Shown here piece after piece: positions 13,067 through 25,465 of a DNA stretch of 64,000 bases. This DNA comes from Dimorphilus gyrociliatus (lineage: Eukaryota; Annelida; Polychaeta; Dinophilidae): contig CAJFCJ010000005.1 in NCBI GenBank assembly GCA_904063045.1, forward strand, positions 1,333,167 to 1,397,166. Reading direction: 5' to 3'. Positions within the stretch are counted from its first letter, which is position 1. Each line of letters opens with the position of its first letter. The notes below the pieces were generated by a model, which did no database searches, was not told the DNA's origin, and saw nothing but the letters and a program-made list of their open reading frames with translations. A program made the translations under genes and the position numbers.

Positions 13067-16000
13067 GTTTGATAAATTTGTAAATATCTCGGCTTCTTCT
13101 CATGCTAAAAGTTCTTAATAACTTAAGATTTGATTAAGATTAATATTTTATGGTACCAAATTTATCAAAATATGAATTTACAGACTAAGGGCTATACGTG
13201 TTATCATGCCAATCATGTAGTGTTTTAAAACCAACCATGTCAGGCTTGTACAGTATTATAATTATGTAAAACTTATTTTGCCCAAACACTTAATCTCGAT
13301 ATCACAGTTTTTAAAAGGCAAATTGTAATTGAAATAATTAATTTTAATGTCTTTTTACGTATGTTATTTTATAACGCCAACTTTCAAGATACCGTTTTAA
13401 TGCTTACTAAGAGGATTAAAAGCTGTATTGCAGTTTTAATATTCATTCTGTATGTTGTATTTGTGTTAGATTAATTATCTTGAAGTTCAAAATTGAATTC
13501 ATTTAACAAACAGATATAAATTGATCTTCTTTCAAAATTTCATTATTAGATTCTTCCAAACAATGAAATAAGTGTAAAGAATACAACTGTTTCAAAAAAT
13601 TCACAACCAGTCATGCTCAGACAATAATTGAGGGAGAAATCATTAGCGAATAATTAATTAACAGCAGAATATTGTCTTTCTTATATTTAAGTTGAATTTT
13701 ATATAATTCATACATATATGAAATGTAATAGCAAATAGTCCCACATCAATATCATTATTTTGCAGAACATTCCACTCAACAATATCAAATAAGAGTTTAT
13801 AACTAGCGAAGGGCAAGCAAATCAGTAGAAGCTATAGTAAAAAGACAATATATTTTTTATTATTCGTAAAGGTTTATTATAAGTACTGTAAATTATAAGT
13901 AGGTAAATTTTCTGTTTTGTTTTAATAGCTTTAAATGCTTATAAATGCTATTACTGAAATTTTAAACCGATTTGATAAGTTATCAAAAGGATTATCGCCT
14001 GTTCTTTTTAAACTCTTATATGATCAATGACTCGTGACAGGTAATACAGGGTATAATGTGTTGGAAAAAATGAGATAACAATCAACCGGAAATACAAAAC
14101 AAAGCAATTAGCTCCCACTCTTTTCAGTAAATGACACTTGTTTTGCGTTTGAAACTAAAAATAGCCGATTAATCAAGAAGAATGTTTGTATTTACTAAAC
14201 AAAATTTAATTTTTTTTTCAGAAAACAATTCTTAATTATATAATTTATCTTCTTGAACGTTTAGACCATTAGCATGACGACTTAAACAAAAAAATTAAAA
14301 TTTATAGAATTTGCTATCGATTGGGAAAACACTTGCTTAATTGATACTTATAAATTAAAAACATAAACGTTTTAAATTCAGCCCAAAAGTTAACCCAAAA
14401 CATATATATATATATATATATTAATATATATATTACGTTATTAGAATAATTCTCCCTCGTACAAAATATAAACAAGGAAAATTAAATAAAGGTAAGCCTA
14501 TCTGTCAGTTATTTGATCGATCAGGCTAACAGGAGAGTCAATCTGAAATGCATACGAAATTCAAGACTTTTCTCAGTTCTATCGAAATGTCATTTTGAGA
14601 ATTTTAAAATTAAACTATTGAAAGAGCTTGAAATTCTATGAATGTTTTCGTCTTTTCTTAACTATACAATCAATCAGAATTACATTAACTACTGATATTT
14701 CCGAAAAATTGTCAGAGTATATTCTAATTGCAGTCATCGACTTATTCATTGAATTATTAAGCAATTAATTGAGTAGTTAAAAAGTAAAGATTAAATATTC
14801 TTATCTTGAAAGCTACCTACTGTAGACGTTAACCCTAGTAAAAATAACATTACTTATTATCACAATGTAAAAATGTGCACATAAAAGCTTTCGATATTGA
14901 TCAAGTAAACAAAAAAAAACCGCCTCAAAAATGCATATTTCTATAGCCTATGTATTGAACGATTAATTGAAATAACAGGCCTATTTATTGAACCAAATTA
15001 TCGAATGACCAATCAAAAAGGCGGACTTATCAACGATCTGTCACTCGGTTAGCTGCAACAGAGACGCTCGCAAGATTATTACGTAATTTTTGGCTTTTAT
15101 CATTATGACTGTATTTCAAATGGTTAGTTGGAATGCTTTTACCTTAGATTGTAGTTGTTTTTATTTTATAGAATTAAAATTTTATCAGAATTGAGCTATG
15201 TAGGACTTAGTGTCCTTTTGCATTATATTTCTTGGCGAATAAAGGCATTCTTAACGCAAATACAGACTAAGCTATATGTTAAAGATACTAGGCTGATGAT
15301 AAATTTGTTTTTAAATTTCTAATCAATTTATTTCGAGATAACTATAACAAGCATTTTAAATTTATTTACTTCTCTTTTTTTGAGATGTTGTTATATTGTA
15401 AATGCACCAAATTCGCGGTTTACACAAAAGAAATCGTTTATAATGTAAAAACTCTGACCTTGTACACGAGTTGGACTGTTATTGACCAACCTATTATAAG
15501 AGCTTATATCTTGTCTTGACTTATTTGGTTTTTAGCATATATCATAAGTAAGACTACTTGCATTGAAATTGCATTGAAAGCGTTATAATTCTGTATACCT
15601 GGCTGAAATGGGGCATTAAGCATTGACTATTATGCAAATTATTCACTCATCTATCACGTGCTGGATTTATGTAGACTGTTAATCCCCTAACAAAGCCAGA
15701 ACGCAGATTAGTCATATTGTAAATTATGAAGACTGCAACCGTCTTAGGTATTTCGATTTTGAAATGTAGTGAAAAGTTTAACTAAATCAAACAAAGAATT
15801 ATTCCTTCTCTGCATGATTTAACTACTTTAGACAAGAGGATACATTTTATTATGCCAGGATTAGCAAAAATACCCTTTATCTTGTAAGATAGCAGCTTAT
15901 AGAATAACTAAATTATCGTGAATATTATTCTTATCAAATTTATATGAGTTTTTAATCTATAAATTGTTCTATATTTTTTACCTTCGAAGTCTTTTATATA

Positions 16001-16245
16001 TATTTTACGACCTAAAAGTTCTTACTGATTGAGCACGTATGATTATTATTCGCTTGTTAAGTGATAGCGAAATAAGCTATAGCAACGCTAGATGATTGGT
16101 TATTTCAAGCTCTTATCGAACGTTTCTAAACGGCACAACAAAACACTACAGTGCGCTTTCGGCAAGAAAACAAAGGGAAATTGTTTCAATCAATAAGTCA
16201 TCGTGTGGAAATGGACAAACTTTGAATGTCAGATGAACGCTTAAC
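13067..16245. other. AT-rich non-coding stretch (intronic or intergenic)
   Basis: No clear exon. There is a CCAAT with flanking GGCGG at about 15009-15025, followed by a GC-richer stretch (15040-15075) ending in an ATG plus GTTAGT donor, and an inverted CCAAT (ATTGG) near 16095. These look like possible promoters for the gene ending at 17775. An AT microsatellite lies at 14402-14434. Confidence 0.3.
14402..14434. repeat. AT microsatellite
   Basis: Alternating A/T run, one interruption (TTAA) near its 3' end; no other repeat structure around it. Confidence 0.75.
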
Positions 16246-17775
16246 ATGAATATTAAAATGGTTAAAAAAAGAAACCAGGCAGAAATTGTTTCTAGGATGG
16301 CTCAGGGTTTGCCAGCATTTAGGCAACTCAGAGTGAGGTCCAGTCCTGCTTACCTTAGATTCAGAGAGGTATGGATATTATTTCAAATGGCCATCATTGA
16401 GAAATAAATTTGCACATAAGAAAACGAAGGACTGTAGGGAAATGAATTTCATGATGCAGGTCAATCACGGAAATATGTAATTAAGCAAAGTCGAATTGAT
16501 TTTTTACCCTCAGAAAAACAAACGCCTATTTCACCGGTGCGAAAATTCATCATAATAGATGTATAAGGGAGAATTACTGTAATAATTGAACAGCGTCAAT
16601 CGATTGCCGACGACATGAAAGCACCTTTCATAGGAAGGTAAATCTTTCCCCGCATGCAAAGGCAATGCTTTGAAAGGGTCAATGACTTTGTTAAATCGCA
16701 TGAAGGTTTCTTCAATATTAAATTTATATTAAAAATTTTCTTTATGATGAGATGCGGACCACGCATATTTCTGATATAAATCATGTTCAAACCAATCTAA
16801 ATGAGTAATTGATTAGTCTTAATTACTATTTTTCTCACCTCCCGTTAGATGAGCGGAATATACAAATCATATGGTGTACATGAACTTGTGTTCTTATTTA
16901 AAAACTAATTTTAAGTCAGACTTTCTTTTGAGCAATAATATCGCTAAGTAGGAATCAGAGTTTCATAAAATATATTTCTTTAAATATGTTATAAATGGAT
17001 AATCTAAAATTTTGAAAATTTTATTCTAACTTTGTACTGCTTCCAGGATATCACAAAAAGACCCACATCGAACAAAAATCCAACTCCTTCTCCACCATAT
17101 ACTCCTCTCACATCTCGAGGTCAACTACATAGAGAAAAAATCGACTCAAAATTATCCTCTCACTCATCTCACGACGAGTCTTTTCATCGCTTGAATGGCC
17201 GGGGAACAACCGTCTCGGACGAATCAGTAAGTCTTGGGATTGGAAATTGCGGAGAAGCTCTACCCCCTATTAATAACCGTCCTGCATCTGGTTTATCAAG
17301 TGGTCAAATAGGAAAATTAGTTGAATCAAATGGGAGACGTTCATCACTATCCAGGAAACAGTCTCCTAAAAGGATTGTCAGGAGAACACCATCGAACTCG
17401 AATCTCGCAAGAATGGAAAGGCAGAATACAACACTCACTCAAAAAACAAGCAGGAATGTCCAGCTAACTAAATATCCATCAGAACAGTCTTTACATAAAA
17501 GCCATGTTGCACGTCGGGCTGGCGGTACCCAAAATAAACAAAAAGGGCTTAAACACTCTCAGTCACAGCCCGACTTTTTGGTGGAGAAAAACGAAAATTC
17601 TCTCCACATTGAATCTGATCAAAAAAGAAGAATATATGAGTGGCTCGAGGAAGTAAATAAGAAGGGGGAAAGACCACCAACACCTGTTATAGTTCATGAG
17701 GATGAGCCTCCCCAAAAAGATACAGCTATTCATATTGTATATCAGGGAGATGACGAAACAGAAAGGACGTTCTAA
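16246..17775 (+). CDS. Ser/Arg/Pro-rich disordered protein, 3' exons
   Basis: Exons 16246(or 16279)-16368 and 17047-17775 join in phase 0 (FRE|DIT) across a 678-bp intron; 283 aa if translation starts at 16246. The first exon encodes EIVSRMAQGLPAFRQLRVRS. The last exon is low-complexity and basic, with many S/T-P and RRxS-type sites (for example RRSSLSRKQSPKR), then a better-ordered C-terminus with RRIYEWLEEVNKKGERPPTP, HEDEPP and ERTF. Such composition suits a cytoskeletal or scaffold protein, but I do not recognise the family. Start uncertain: in-frame TGA at 16234 precedes ATG 16246, two tiny uORFs lie just upstream, and an AG at 16277-16278 would instead make this an internal exon of a longer gene beginning at 8704. 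Confidence 0.6.
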
Positions 17776-18320
17776 AATTTTAGTCATATCCATTTACAAA
17801 TAGGAAATTTTCCTGCTTCAGACTTGAATATTTTCATTTAACGAACACTATTCTATGTACTGTGTACAAGTTTATCTACAGTATATTGATTATATTTGTA
17901 AACTGCAGCAATATTTAACAAACCCTTTATTAAAAATAAATTAAATTTATTTCCCCTCAACTGAATTTCATCAGTCTATAAAATATTAGGTTTTGTCCAG
18001 AGATTTTATCTCTTAACATCAATATTTTTAGTACTTTCGTTAATATCTCACATACAAAGTATCGTCCCATTTATTTACGTAAATCTTTTCAAACTTACTT
18101 CCTCGAACAATTCGTAACTGTTAGAGAATGTAAATCTAATGTGAATATCTCATAAATTTAAGTATACTTGGTTAAATAGAAAGGCCTCTAAAAAACAAAG
18201 TTCTTCATACGTTTTAAGCAAACAACGAAAGTCGATTGAATATCGAAAAATCAATAACAGCTTTGTTTGGGCAAATCGATAGAAATTGTGTAAACGAAAT
18301 TCAACTGTCTATTTTGCTGA

Positions 18321-19113
18321 ATGGAGCCTATTACACCAGCCGATTTGCTCATTCACCTGCAAACAGTCAAATTTAAAGACAATAAAAGAGAATTGGTGGA
18401 GAGATGTTCTCGAAAAGAGAGACCAAAGACTTGTCTAGCTCGATTAGAGCAACAGCACTATTGCAAAATTCTTGGATCTCGACATTGCTACAAGTGTGAA
18501 AGATCTTTACAAAGAAAAAAGAGCGCAGATTTCGCTGCAAACTATCCTTCTACTATGAGGTTAAGTGAAAAAAATTTGGCAACAGCAATACTTGCTGCAA
18601 AAAATCTTCCAAAGGAAGCTCCGGAAAGTATTGAAGACGGGGTAGCGCGAGGGGAGATTTCGCCTGCTACTTTTCCGGTTAGTGTTTCTAAATATTTGTG
18701 CTTTAGTCTCTTTTAAACGTTTCCCTATAATCTAGATTGCTCACTTGTCGAAACGAAGATCATACTCTGCAAAGCCTATATTGAGCAGCAAAAATGATTC
18801 AGTCAAAAACGGGAAGGAGTCTTATGCGTTTTTTACAAACATTCGGGATCTTAATTGTAAATTGACATCTGGGCTAATTAGTGAAGAGCTATTACCTCAA
18901 AGGATAAAAAAAAAAGCTACTCTGTACAAGAATCCTTTTCCAAGTTTTATCAGCTGCAGAAAAACAGCCTCAGAAGAATCGGAAAAAAAGAATCTATTCT
19001 TTGAACCTCCGTTATTACCTAGGGTGTCTCAAAACGCCGAGCCGTCTTTTTTTGCGGGAAGTGCTGATGAGTATAAATTACCGGAAAGATTGCCGGATAA
19101 TATTGAATCTTGA
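18321..19113 (+). CDS. Uncharacterised 244-aa basic protein
   Basis: Two exons, 18321-18677 and 18736-19113, phase 0, 58-bp intron with donor GTTAGT and acceptor ATCTAG. The start Met (MEPITPADLLIHLQTVKF) follows a promoter-like AATCGATAG and TATCGA. The protein has a Cys-containing segment (CSRKERPKTC..C....CYKCERS, about residues 29-61), which could hold a metal but matches no standard finger, then SEKNLATAILAAKNLPKEAPE and a polar C-terminus. Not recognised; the Arg/Ser/Tyr-rich KRRSYSAKP is reminiscent of microtubule-associated proteins, which is only a guess. Its stop codon lies 6 bp from the convergent BOLA3 stop, so its 3' UTR must run through BOLA3 coding sequence. Confidence 0.6.
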
Positions 19114-19119
19114 TTTTTC

Positions 19120-19909
19120 TTATGATACGACTTTATTGGGAACAGTTGTAACAATTCGAAGACCGTGCAGTTCTTTGATTTCATACTTGAGTGCCTGAAA
19201 GTATAAAAATTAACGATAAATTTCGAAATATGAGATATCTAGTAATATCATTTTTGATTTAAAGAATTAGGTAATATCCGCAAAGGAAAACTCCCTGCAG
19301 AAGAGTATTGTTTTTTAATTAATATTTTAAATGTGTGAATAGCCTTTTCCTAATTGTTTTTTTTTAAATTATTTGCTTGACTATATAAGAATAAAGTCAA
19401 ACAGTATTTGTCAATACTGCTTTATGTTGACTTTATATGAAGTTATTGACATTATTTTGTATAAGTGGCCATTCCGATATTTTCAATGCGGGTTATCAAC
19501 GAGATGTTAATCTAGTATTGTCAAACTCTTTAAGAAAATAAAAAAGCCTTGAATGGAGGCAAATTTTTGGCTGTTTATTGCTATGGCTAAGTACATAGGA
19601 TATATTTGAGTATTGAATTGTACTAATATATAATGAATTAAGAGTAAGCAATCTATTCATGCTACATACTTCATTAACTAGTCGGTGCTGTGCTATAGTT
19701 TTTTTTCCTTCAAAGACTTTGTCTTCTATAAATATAGCAAACATGCTACCACATCCTCCAGAAATATCTTTAACTTCGATTTCGGAGGCTTCAGGAAATC
19801 GATTTCTCAAAATGCGAATCATCTTTATCTCTCCTGCAGTTTGTGCATCAAGATTACTTGTAAAATATCGTAGCAAGCGCGTAGTTTTCGGGAAATTTCT
19901 TAAAAACAT
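19120..19909 (-). CDS. BOLA3: BolA-like protein 3, mitochondrial
   Basis: Mitochondrial BolA-family factor that works with GLRX5/NFU1 in delivering [4Fe-4S] clusters to enzymes such as lipoyl synthase and respiratory complexes. Exons 19909-19670 and 19194-19120 (TAA), with a 475-bp intron; 104 aa, close to the human 107. Seen: an N-terminal Arg/Leu-rich targeting stretch (MFLRNFPKTTRLLRYFTS), EIEVKDISGGCGSMF with the conserved cysteine, and HRLVNE carrying the conserved cluster-ligand histidine. The second exon, ALKYEIKELHGLRIVTTVP, is the usual family C-terminus. The start is the only Met giving a targeting sequence. The promoter faces the 20.2 kb gene 295 bp away and carries several TATCG/CGATA motifs. 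Confidence 0.93.
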
Positions 19910-20203
19910 ATTTCGTCTGCTACAACTTATTATCGGTCACTAAATATCGATTTCACTAATATTTATCGTAAAATCGGACAAAGTTATCGCAATATCGAAT
20001 GGTTCACAAGAGAGTTTATCTGACAACGAAATGAAGGGGGGGGGGGTAGGTAAAATATTAGACTAAGGGGTGTCTCTTATTTATTGTATATATTTCCATT
20101 TCCGGTAGAACTCTAAATGACAGTTTAAAAGTGTATTAACATAGATACAACTTACAATTTACAGATATTGATTGTCCAGAAGATTTCCGTATATTGATAT
20201 ACA
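19910..20203. promoter_or_regulatory. Bidirectional promoter region BOLA3 / 20.2 kb gene
   Basis: A 294-bp gap between divergent starts. Contains TATCGAT (19946-19952), further ATCG-containing elements (TTATCG, TATCGC, TATCGA) to about 19998, and an 11-base G run at 20036-20046, striking in AT-rich DNA. TATCGATA is the DRE core in Drosophila promoters; its relevance here is inference. Confidence 0.4.
20036..20046 (+). repeat. Poly-G run (11 G)
   Basis: Eleven consecutive G in DNA that is otherwise very AT-rich, within the BOLA3/20.2 kb gene promoter gap. No flanking G-tracts sufficient for a classic four-tract quadruplex were seen. Confidence 0.8.
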
Positions 20204-20670
20204 ATGGAGAATATAAGAATGTTTCGAAACGCCAATTTTGATCCAAATTCTCAAGAAAGAAAGAGCTCTCTTCCGGGATCAGATATTCAAGAATCATTTC
20301 TTAAAAACTCCCTTTTTAATTCGTTACCAAGCAAAGAACATAGGTTTCAAAGAAGGGTGAAAGGATTGAGACACAGACACACTAATGAAAGTAAACTTCA
20401 TTCATATTTAAATATTCGTGAAAGTCTTAAAATATTTCTTTAAGATTTTAGATCAAATCTTCCAAGAACAAAAACTATAAAAAGTGAAAGTCACTCTAGT
20501 AGAGGGGAAAGGTGTGTATTTTCCAATTTTTTAAAGAGTCATATTAAATTCTCGTAGTTTAAATATGCATAATCTCTGCTTTCCACGCTGTATTTATTGT
20601 TAATGTGATAAGTTTTATCAGTGCATTTTTACATTTTAGATCTCTCACCACTTTCTTACTAACATGTTAA
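20204..20670 (+). CDS. Small uncharacterised basic protein (~94 aa)
   Basis: Best model: exons 20204-20390, 20445-20511 and 20640-20670 (TAA). Introns are 54 and 128 bp and all phases agree. The ATG opens MENIRMFRNANFDPNSQERK. The product is polar and basic (SKEHRFQRRVKGLRHRH, then RSNLPRTKTIKSESHSSRG) with no membrane span. The ORF would alternatively read on 16 codons past the first donor. Not recognised. It cannot simply extend into the TMC gene, since an in-frame stop at 21153 precedes the TMC start, but these exons could be an alternative 5' part of that locus. Confidence 0.35.
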
Positions 20671-21158
20671 ATGAGGTCATAAATGGTTTCATGAAAAAGC
20701 AATGACAATAACAATTATAAACTACAAATAACCTAACTATTAATTTCCTTATAGCAATTTACTTTCTATTCAACTGTTCTGTACGAAATATCTCTTTTTG
20801 TGAAGTCTTTTGCTTGGTGCTCAAGTTTAAATTTATTAAAGCAATACAATGTCAATTGTTGATGAATGAACTCTGTTCTGTCGCTTTTAGTTTAGTACCT
20901 TATTAAATGTTAAAATAAACGGATGTTCTATCTTTCTCCTTTGATAATGATAGTAGAACTATACTCAATATACTTATATTTCTTCTTTAGCTTAATATTC
21001 TTCCTTCTTTATAACAATAACTACGTAATATACTTGATTGCATATCACATTCTTTCATGCATTCTGAAGTTTAAAACGATTAATAGTTTTATAGTTCTTA
21101 TCTTATCACTACCCGTTTACTGTCAGAATCCAGTCGATGAATTTCATTTCAATAAAAA

Positions 21159-24100
21159 ATGTCAAATCATCATGATTTCTCCAACCAAATTCCTTTGAGA
21201 GTTAGGGGAAACTCGAATATTTTTCGTGACAAAAACAATGTAGGGTCTTTTCAACAAGAACATTACGAAGAAATTGCCCCTGCTCCTGATTATCTGTTAA
21301 ACGATTCGTTTGACGACACAGAAGTATTCTATAGTAACGACAGATCAAATAATGAGTTTCGACCGCATCGAACTAGGCATGAACATTTTTTGCCTCAAGA
21401 TGAAGAAGAACTGACAAAAGTTGAGCAAGATAATAGGCAGAAACAACTTACTAAAAAGTATGACAAAGAATTGAATTATCACGAATTTCTGACAGAAAAA
21501 GATAATATTGGATATGAACCAGATGTGGATTATGATGATATTGATCTGAGAAATGATTCTACTGGTAGTAGAAACATTTCGATGCAAATGGAGAGGAGTT
21601 TAGATTTAAGAGGAAAGAGTACGCTTCGTCCCTCACGGTTGAAAGGTTTAGTTAACAGAAAACCTTTTGTTTTTGCTGATGACTCAGCAAAGGACACAAC
21701 AAATAATGCTGTAAATAGGGATAATTCACATCATGCTAGAAAGATAGCAAGCTTGTACAGGTTTTTTCTTTTCCACATTAAATACGAAATCAGTTAAACC
21801 TCGTGAGCAACGTATTGAGTATGATTCTTAACTTGAATTCTGCTTGTCAAAAAAAAATAATATATAAATTTATTTTTTTTTCATACTTATTTCAAATTAA
21901 TGGAATTTAAATCAATCCATAAACAACAGGCTTACAATGAGATAGCTTTGAATATATTAAAGAATAAGAGGTTTATAGAAACTGGTAAACTTATAGTTTG
22001 AAATGCAATTTTTTTCAGACAAAGGGATCTAAGAAGTTTCACAGTGCCTGAAAATGCAGATCACGCGCAACAAAGGGTAAACTACTATCTACTGTCAAAT
22101 TAAATTAAATTTATCTTTCAATTGTTTATTAAATTATATTGCATTTCTCAGCAAATTCGCCGTTATAGACTACAAGCCACAAACTATATAACAGAGATCA
22201 GACGCTTACTCTGGGGAGATACTCTCAGAACAATTGAGGGTAGTGTCGCAACGTCTGCGTAACCAATAATTAAAATAAATTATATTTATAGGTCGATTTG
22301 GAACGTCAGTTTCATCATACTTCGAATTTCTTATTTGGTTGTTTCAATTGAATTTTGTCATTTTTATACTGGTTTTCAGTATAATTCTATTACCTCATAT
22401 CTTTTATAAGCCAAAAAGTTTTGAGACTTCTGTTATTAACAGCACCAGGATCAATAGTAAGTGATTTATTGTTAAGAAAGGAACCTAAAACTCGTTGTTC
22501 AAATACAGATATCTATGTGAATGAATCTATAAAATGTAGCAAAAGATATGGAACTTATTTGTCAGATACATTCAGAAATGCAACGGCATTTCAGAAAATC
22601 TTGGGTCTCTTTATAGGAACAGTAAGACCTTGACAATTTCGCTTATAAGCAGTTGTAATATTTTGTCACATCGATAGTTATGGTTAGAGAATACAGAAAT
22701 GTTTTACGGACGCTACTATAACAAAATGGTGATCGAAACTAATAATCTGTATTACAACATGCCTGTTGCATATGTTTTAACAGTAGTTTTTTGCCTTCTT
22801 ATTAGTTTATTTTTTGTGGTGAGGCAGTAAGTTGCAAATAATTCCATTTAAGCTTTCTAATAAGGTGGCTTAAATTTTAGAACAGCACATGGTGTGAAAG
22901 AAAAAATGCTTCAATCAGGAGATAATTATTATACAGCATCAGCAATGATCTTTACGAGCTGGGATTATTCATTGATTCACACAAAGAATGCTCTATTGAA
23001 AAAAGATTTAATAAAGAATCAAATCACAGTTTGTTTTCAAAATCAACGATGATATGCAAGTTGCTATACTTATTAGTTTTCAGGGATATATTTCTGATAG
23101 AAGGAGAAAAGTACGTTTTGAGAAAATGAAATCAAGTGAAAAATTCAAATTAAACTTTAAAAGGTTTATGCTACATTTATTAGTTCTTATACTGATGGCA
23201 TTATCTTTCACACTGATATATTTTATACAATCAGTGTGGGTTCCTAAGGTTCGTTTTTGCATTTTCCTCAATATTCTCTACAATTGACATATCCAAAAGC
23301 TTCTGGAAAAAGATTCTATAAAAAATAACAGTATCCTTAACTTAATTGTTGAATTTCTGCCTTCTATGACAATAACAATTCTAAATTTTTTTGTGCCAAT
23401 GATATTTCAAAGTTTCGTTTTTTTTGAAGATTATTCAGAAACATTTCAAATAAAAATTACAATTCTAAGGTAGGATCACCATAGAATACAGATATTTCTT
23501 ACAATTATCACTTTTAGGAGTGTCTTCTTACGATTGGCATCTGTGGGTGTGTTAGCTGTGTCTTTGGCTCAACAAGTCAAGTGTGAAAATGAAGGCGATA
23601 TAACCTGTGGAATATGTAAGAAATTAAAAAATTCTCAATGCTGGGAAACTTACGTTGGTCAACAATTGTATAAATTAATCATAACTCATTTCTTTGTTGG
23701 AATATTTGAGTTCATCCTTTCTTTTATCCGAAGGTTAGAGATAATTTATTATACTTTACTTTTAAATTGAAACCCATCTTTATTCTAGAGTTATCGTCAT
23801 GCACCATTGGAAATGTGCAAGATCTTCAGGTTAAATATCTTTCTTTTAATTGAAAGGTTTCTAACAAAAAGTTTTCAGATTCAGACCAAGATGAAAATGG
23901 GTCGTCTTCAAACAATGGGCAGTGTTTTCTTACTAGGTCAATAGGTCTTGAAGAGTTTAGAGTTCCTGTACGAGTTCTTGACTTGATTTATCTCCAAACT
24001 CTTTGTTGGATTGGATTATTTTTCAGTCCATTGATAGCAGCTGCAACTGTTTTGGAACTTATATTATTCTATTTTCTATTGAAAGTGATTTTATAAATTT

Positions 24101-24856
24101 CAAATTAAACAACAATAATTCATTTGTTGACTTAAATACTAGATATCGTTAATGAGAAATTGCGAACCTTCAAAGACTACTTACAGGACCTCTTCAACTA
24201 AAGGATTTTTCATGGGTGTCCTTCTCATATCATTTTTTGGATGTGTGGCAGTAATTGCCTTTGCCCTTGGAAGGTTTGAAATTAAGAAAAAGTTCTGTAA
24301 CTTTAAATTTGAAAAATAATATTATAGAATAAAGCCTTCGCAAACTTGTGGACCATTTAGAATTTATTCATCAAATGATTTCCACTTTTGGACTGTAATA
24401 CCTAATATGATAAGCACTTGGCCTAAGGGAGTGAGAAACGTGTTCAATTTAATGGGAAGATCAATTTTTTATATCGGTCTGGGAGTTCTGCTATTGTAAT
24501 ATTAAAATTAAACATTTGATTCTAATTATCTTACATAAATTTTTTCAGACTATTTATATTCTATCAGAGGGCAATGACAGCAGGTCAGAGGAAAAGGATC
24601 AAAGTTTTGAAGTTTCAATTAGTCACGGTAAGAATAATTTAGAAATAAGGTCTTAGTAACAAATATTCATCAATGATACAGATGATAGTTGTTTAGGTGA
24701 TTAGACTTATGAATGCTTACACAGAAATCATACACTTAAATTGTTTAATTTAAGTTCAGTTAAACATTAACTATGTTTCAGGCTAGCATAGATAAGCAAT
24801 TTATTTTGAAACAAGTATACTATGAGCTGAGAACAGGAACGTTACGAATAGATTGA
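21159..24856 (+). CDS. TMC: Transmembrane channel-like (TMC) protein
   Basis: Multi-pass membrane protein of the TMC/TMEM16-related superfamily (mechanosensory or ion-modulating). Sixteen exons: 21159-21760, 22019-22076, 22152-22239, 22292-22417, 22458-22621, 22678-22826, 22881-23028, 23084-23248, 23300-23469, 23518-23733, 23789-23829, 23879-24084, 24143-24273, 24328-24495, 24549-24627, 24782-24856; 861 aa, every phase consistent. Residues 1-230 are acidic and disordered. Then come the TMC core landmarks RFGTSVSSYFEFL (first span), ENTEMFYGRYYNKM, FTSWDYSL, FLPSMTITILN, and the family signature NSQCWETYVGQQLYK (about residue 596). After it are EFRVPVRVLDLIYLQTLCWIG, LMRNCEPS and SQTCGPFR. In-frame TAA at 21153 fixes the start. 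The intron after exon 4 is only 40 bp in this model; an even shorter 25-bp alternative exists. Subtype unassigned. Confidence 0.93.
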
Positions 24857-25156
24857 AGATGCTTAAACCAACTCTATTGATCAAACTCTATATATATTTG
24901 GACTAATCTGCTGAAAAATTGGACTTTTTTTGAATAATTTTAAACTGTCATTGTCAAATTTGTAAAATACAAGTCACATTTTCTGATAATGCACACATAA
25001 TTTGAAGAAAATTCGATATATTGTGGAAAGATATGAGGTTGGCGTTAGGCCAAACGGGATTATTAAAAGTGAACTATTTTAACATGAAATAATATTAAAA
25101 AGACAATTTTTCAATTCAATGTAAATTTATTCAATGAATTCCATCAGTACTTGTAC

Positions 25157-25465
25157 TTAAAAATTGGGTGCCAATAAGTTATCCTTCACAGCTAAGCGAT
25201 TGATGGAATCGTCAGATTCCCCCATTCGGCGGATGGTTCCACAGATAGCATAGGTTTTGGAGGTGCCAGTCATGCGTCCAGTTTCTGGATCAACATCAGC
25301 AATGTTGATTTGAATAGAAGCATGATCTTTAGCATGGATTATTCTGTTACTAGCCGAGCTAAAAAAATGACAAAAATAAGGTGTTTTAAATATAAAGTTA
25401 TAATTTACTACGGACCATTTTCGGGGGATATACATATCAACATATTCTCCGGCGTCGTTCTGCAT
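25157..25465 (-). CDS. RPS21: 40S ribosomal protein S21 (eS21)
   Basis: Small-subunit ribosomal protein eS21. Exons 25465-25416 and 25358-25157 (TAA); joined they give 83 aa, exactly the usual length. Seen: [52 protein letters not shown], all hallmark eS21 segments. The 57-bp intron splits the Cys codon after PRK (donor GTCCGTAG, weaker than most here). A poly(A) signal (AATAAA on the minus strand, 25131-25126) lies 26 bp past the stop. It is head-to-head with DECR1. Confidence 0.96.
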   Translation of the reverse strand: MQNDAGEYVDMYIPRKWSVVNYNFIFKTPYFCHFFSSASNRIIHAKDHASIQINIADVDPETGRMTGTSKTYAICGTIRRMGESDDSINRLAVKDNLLAPNF

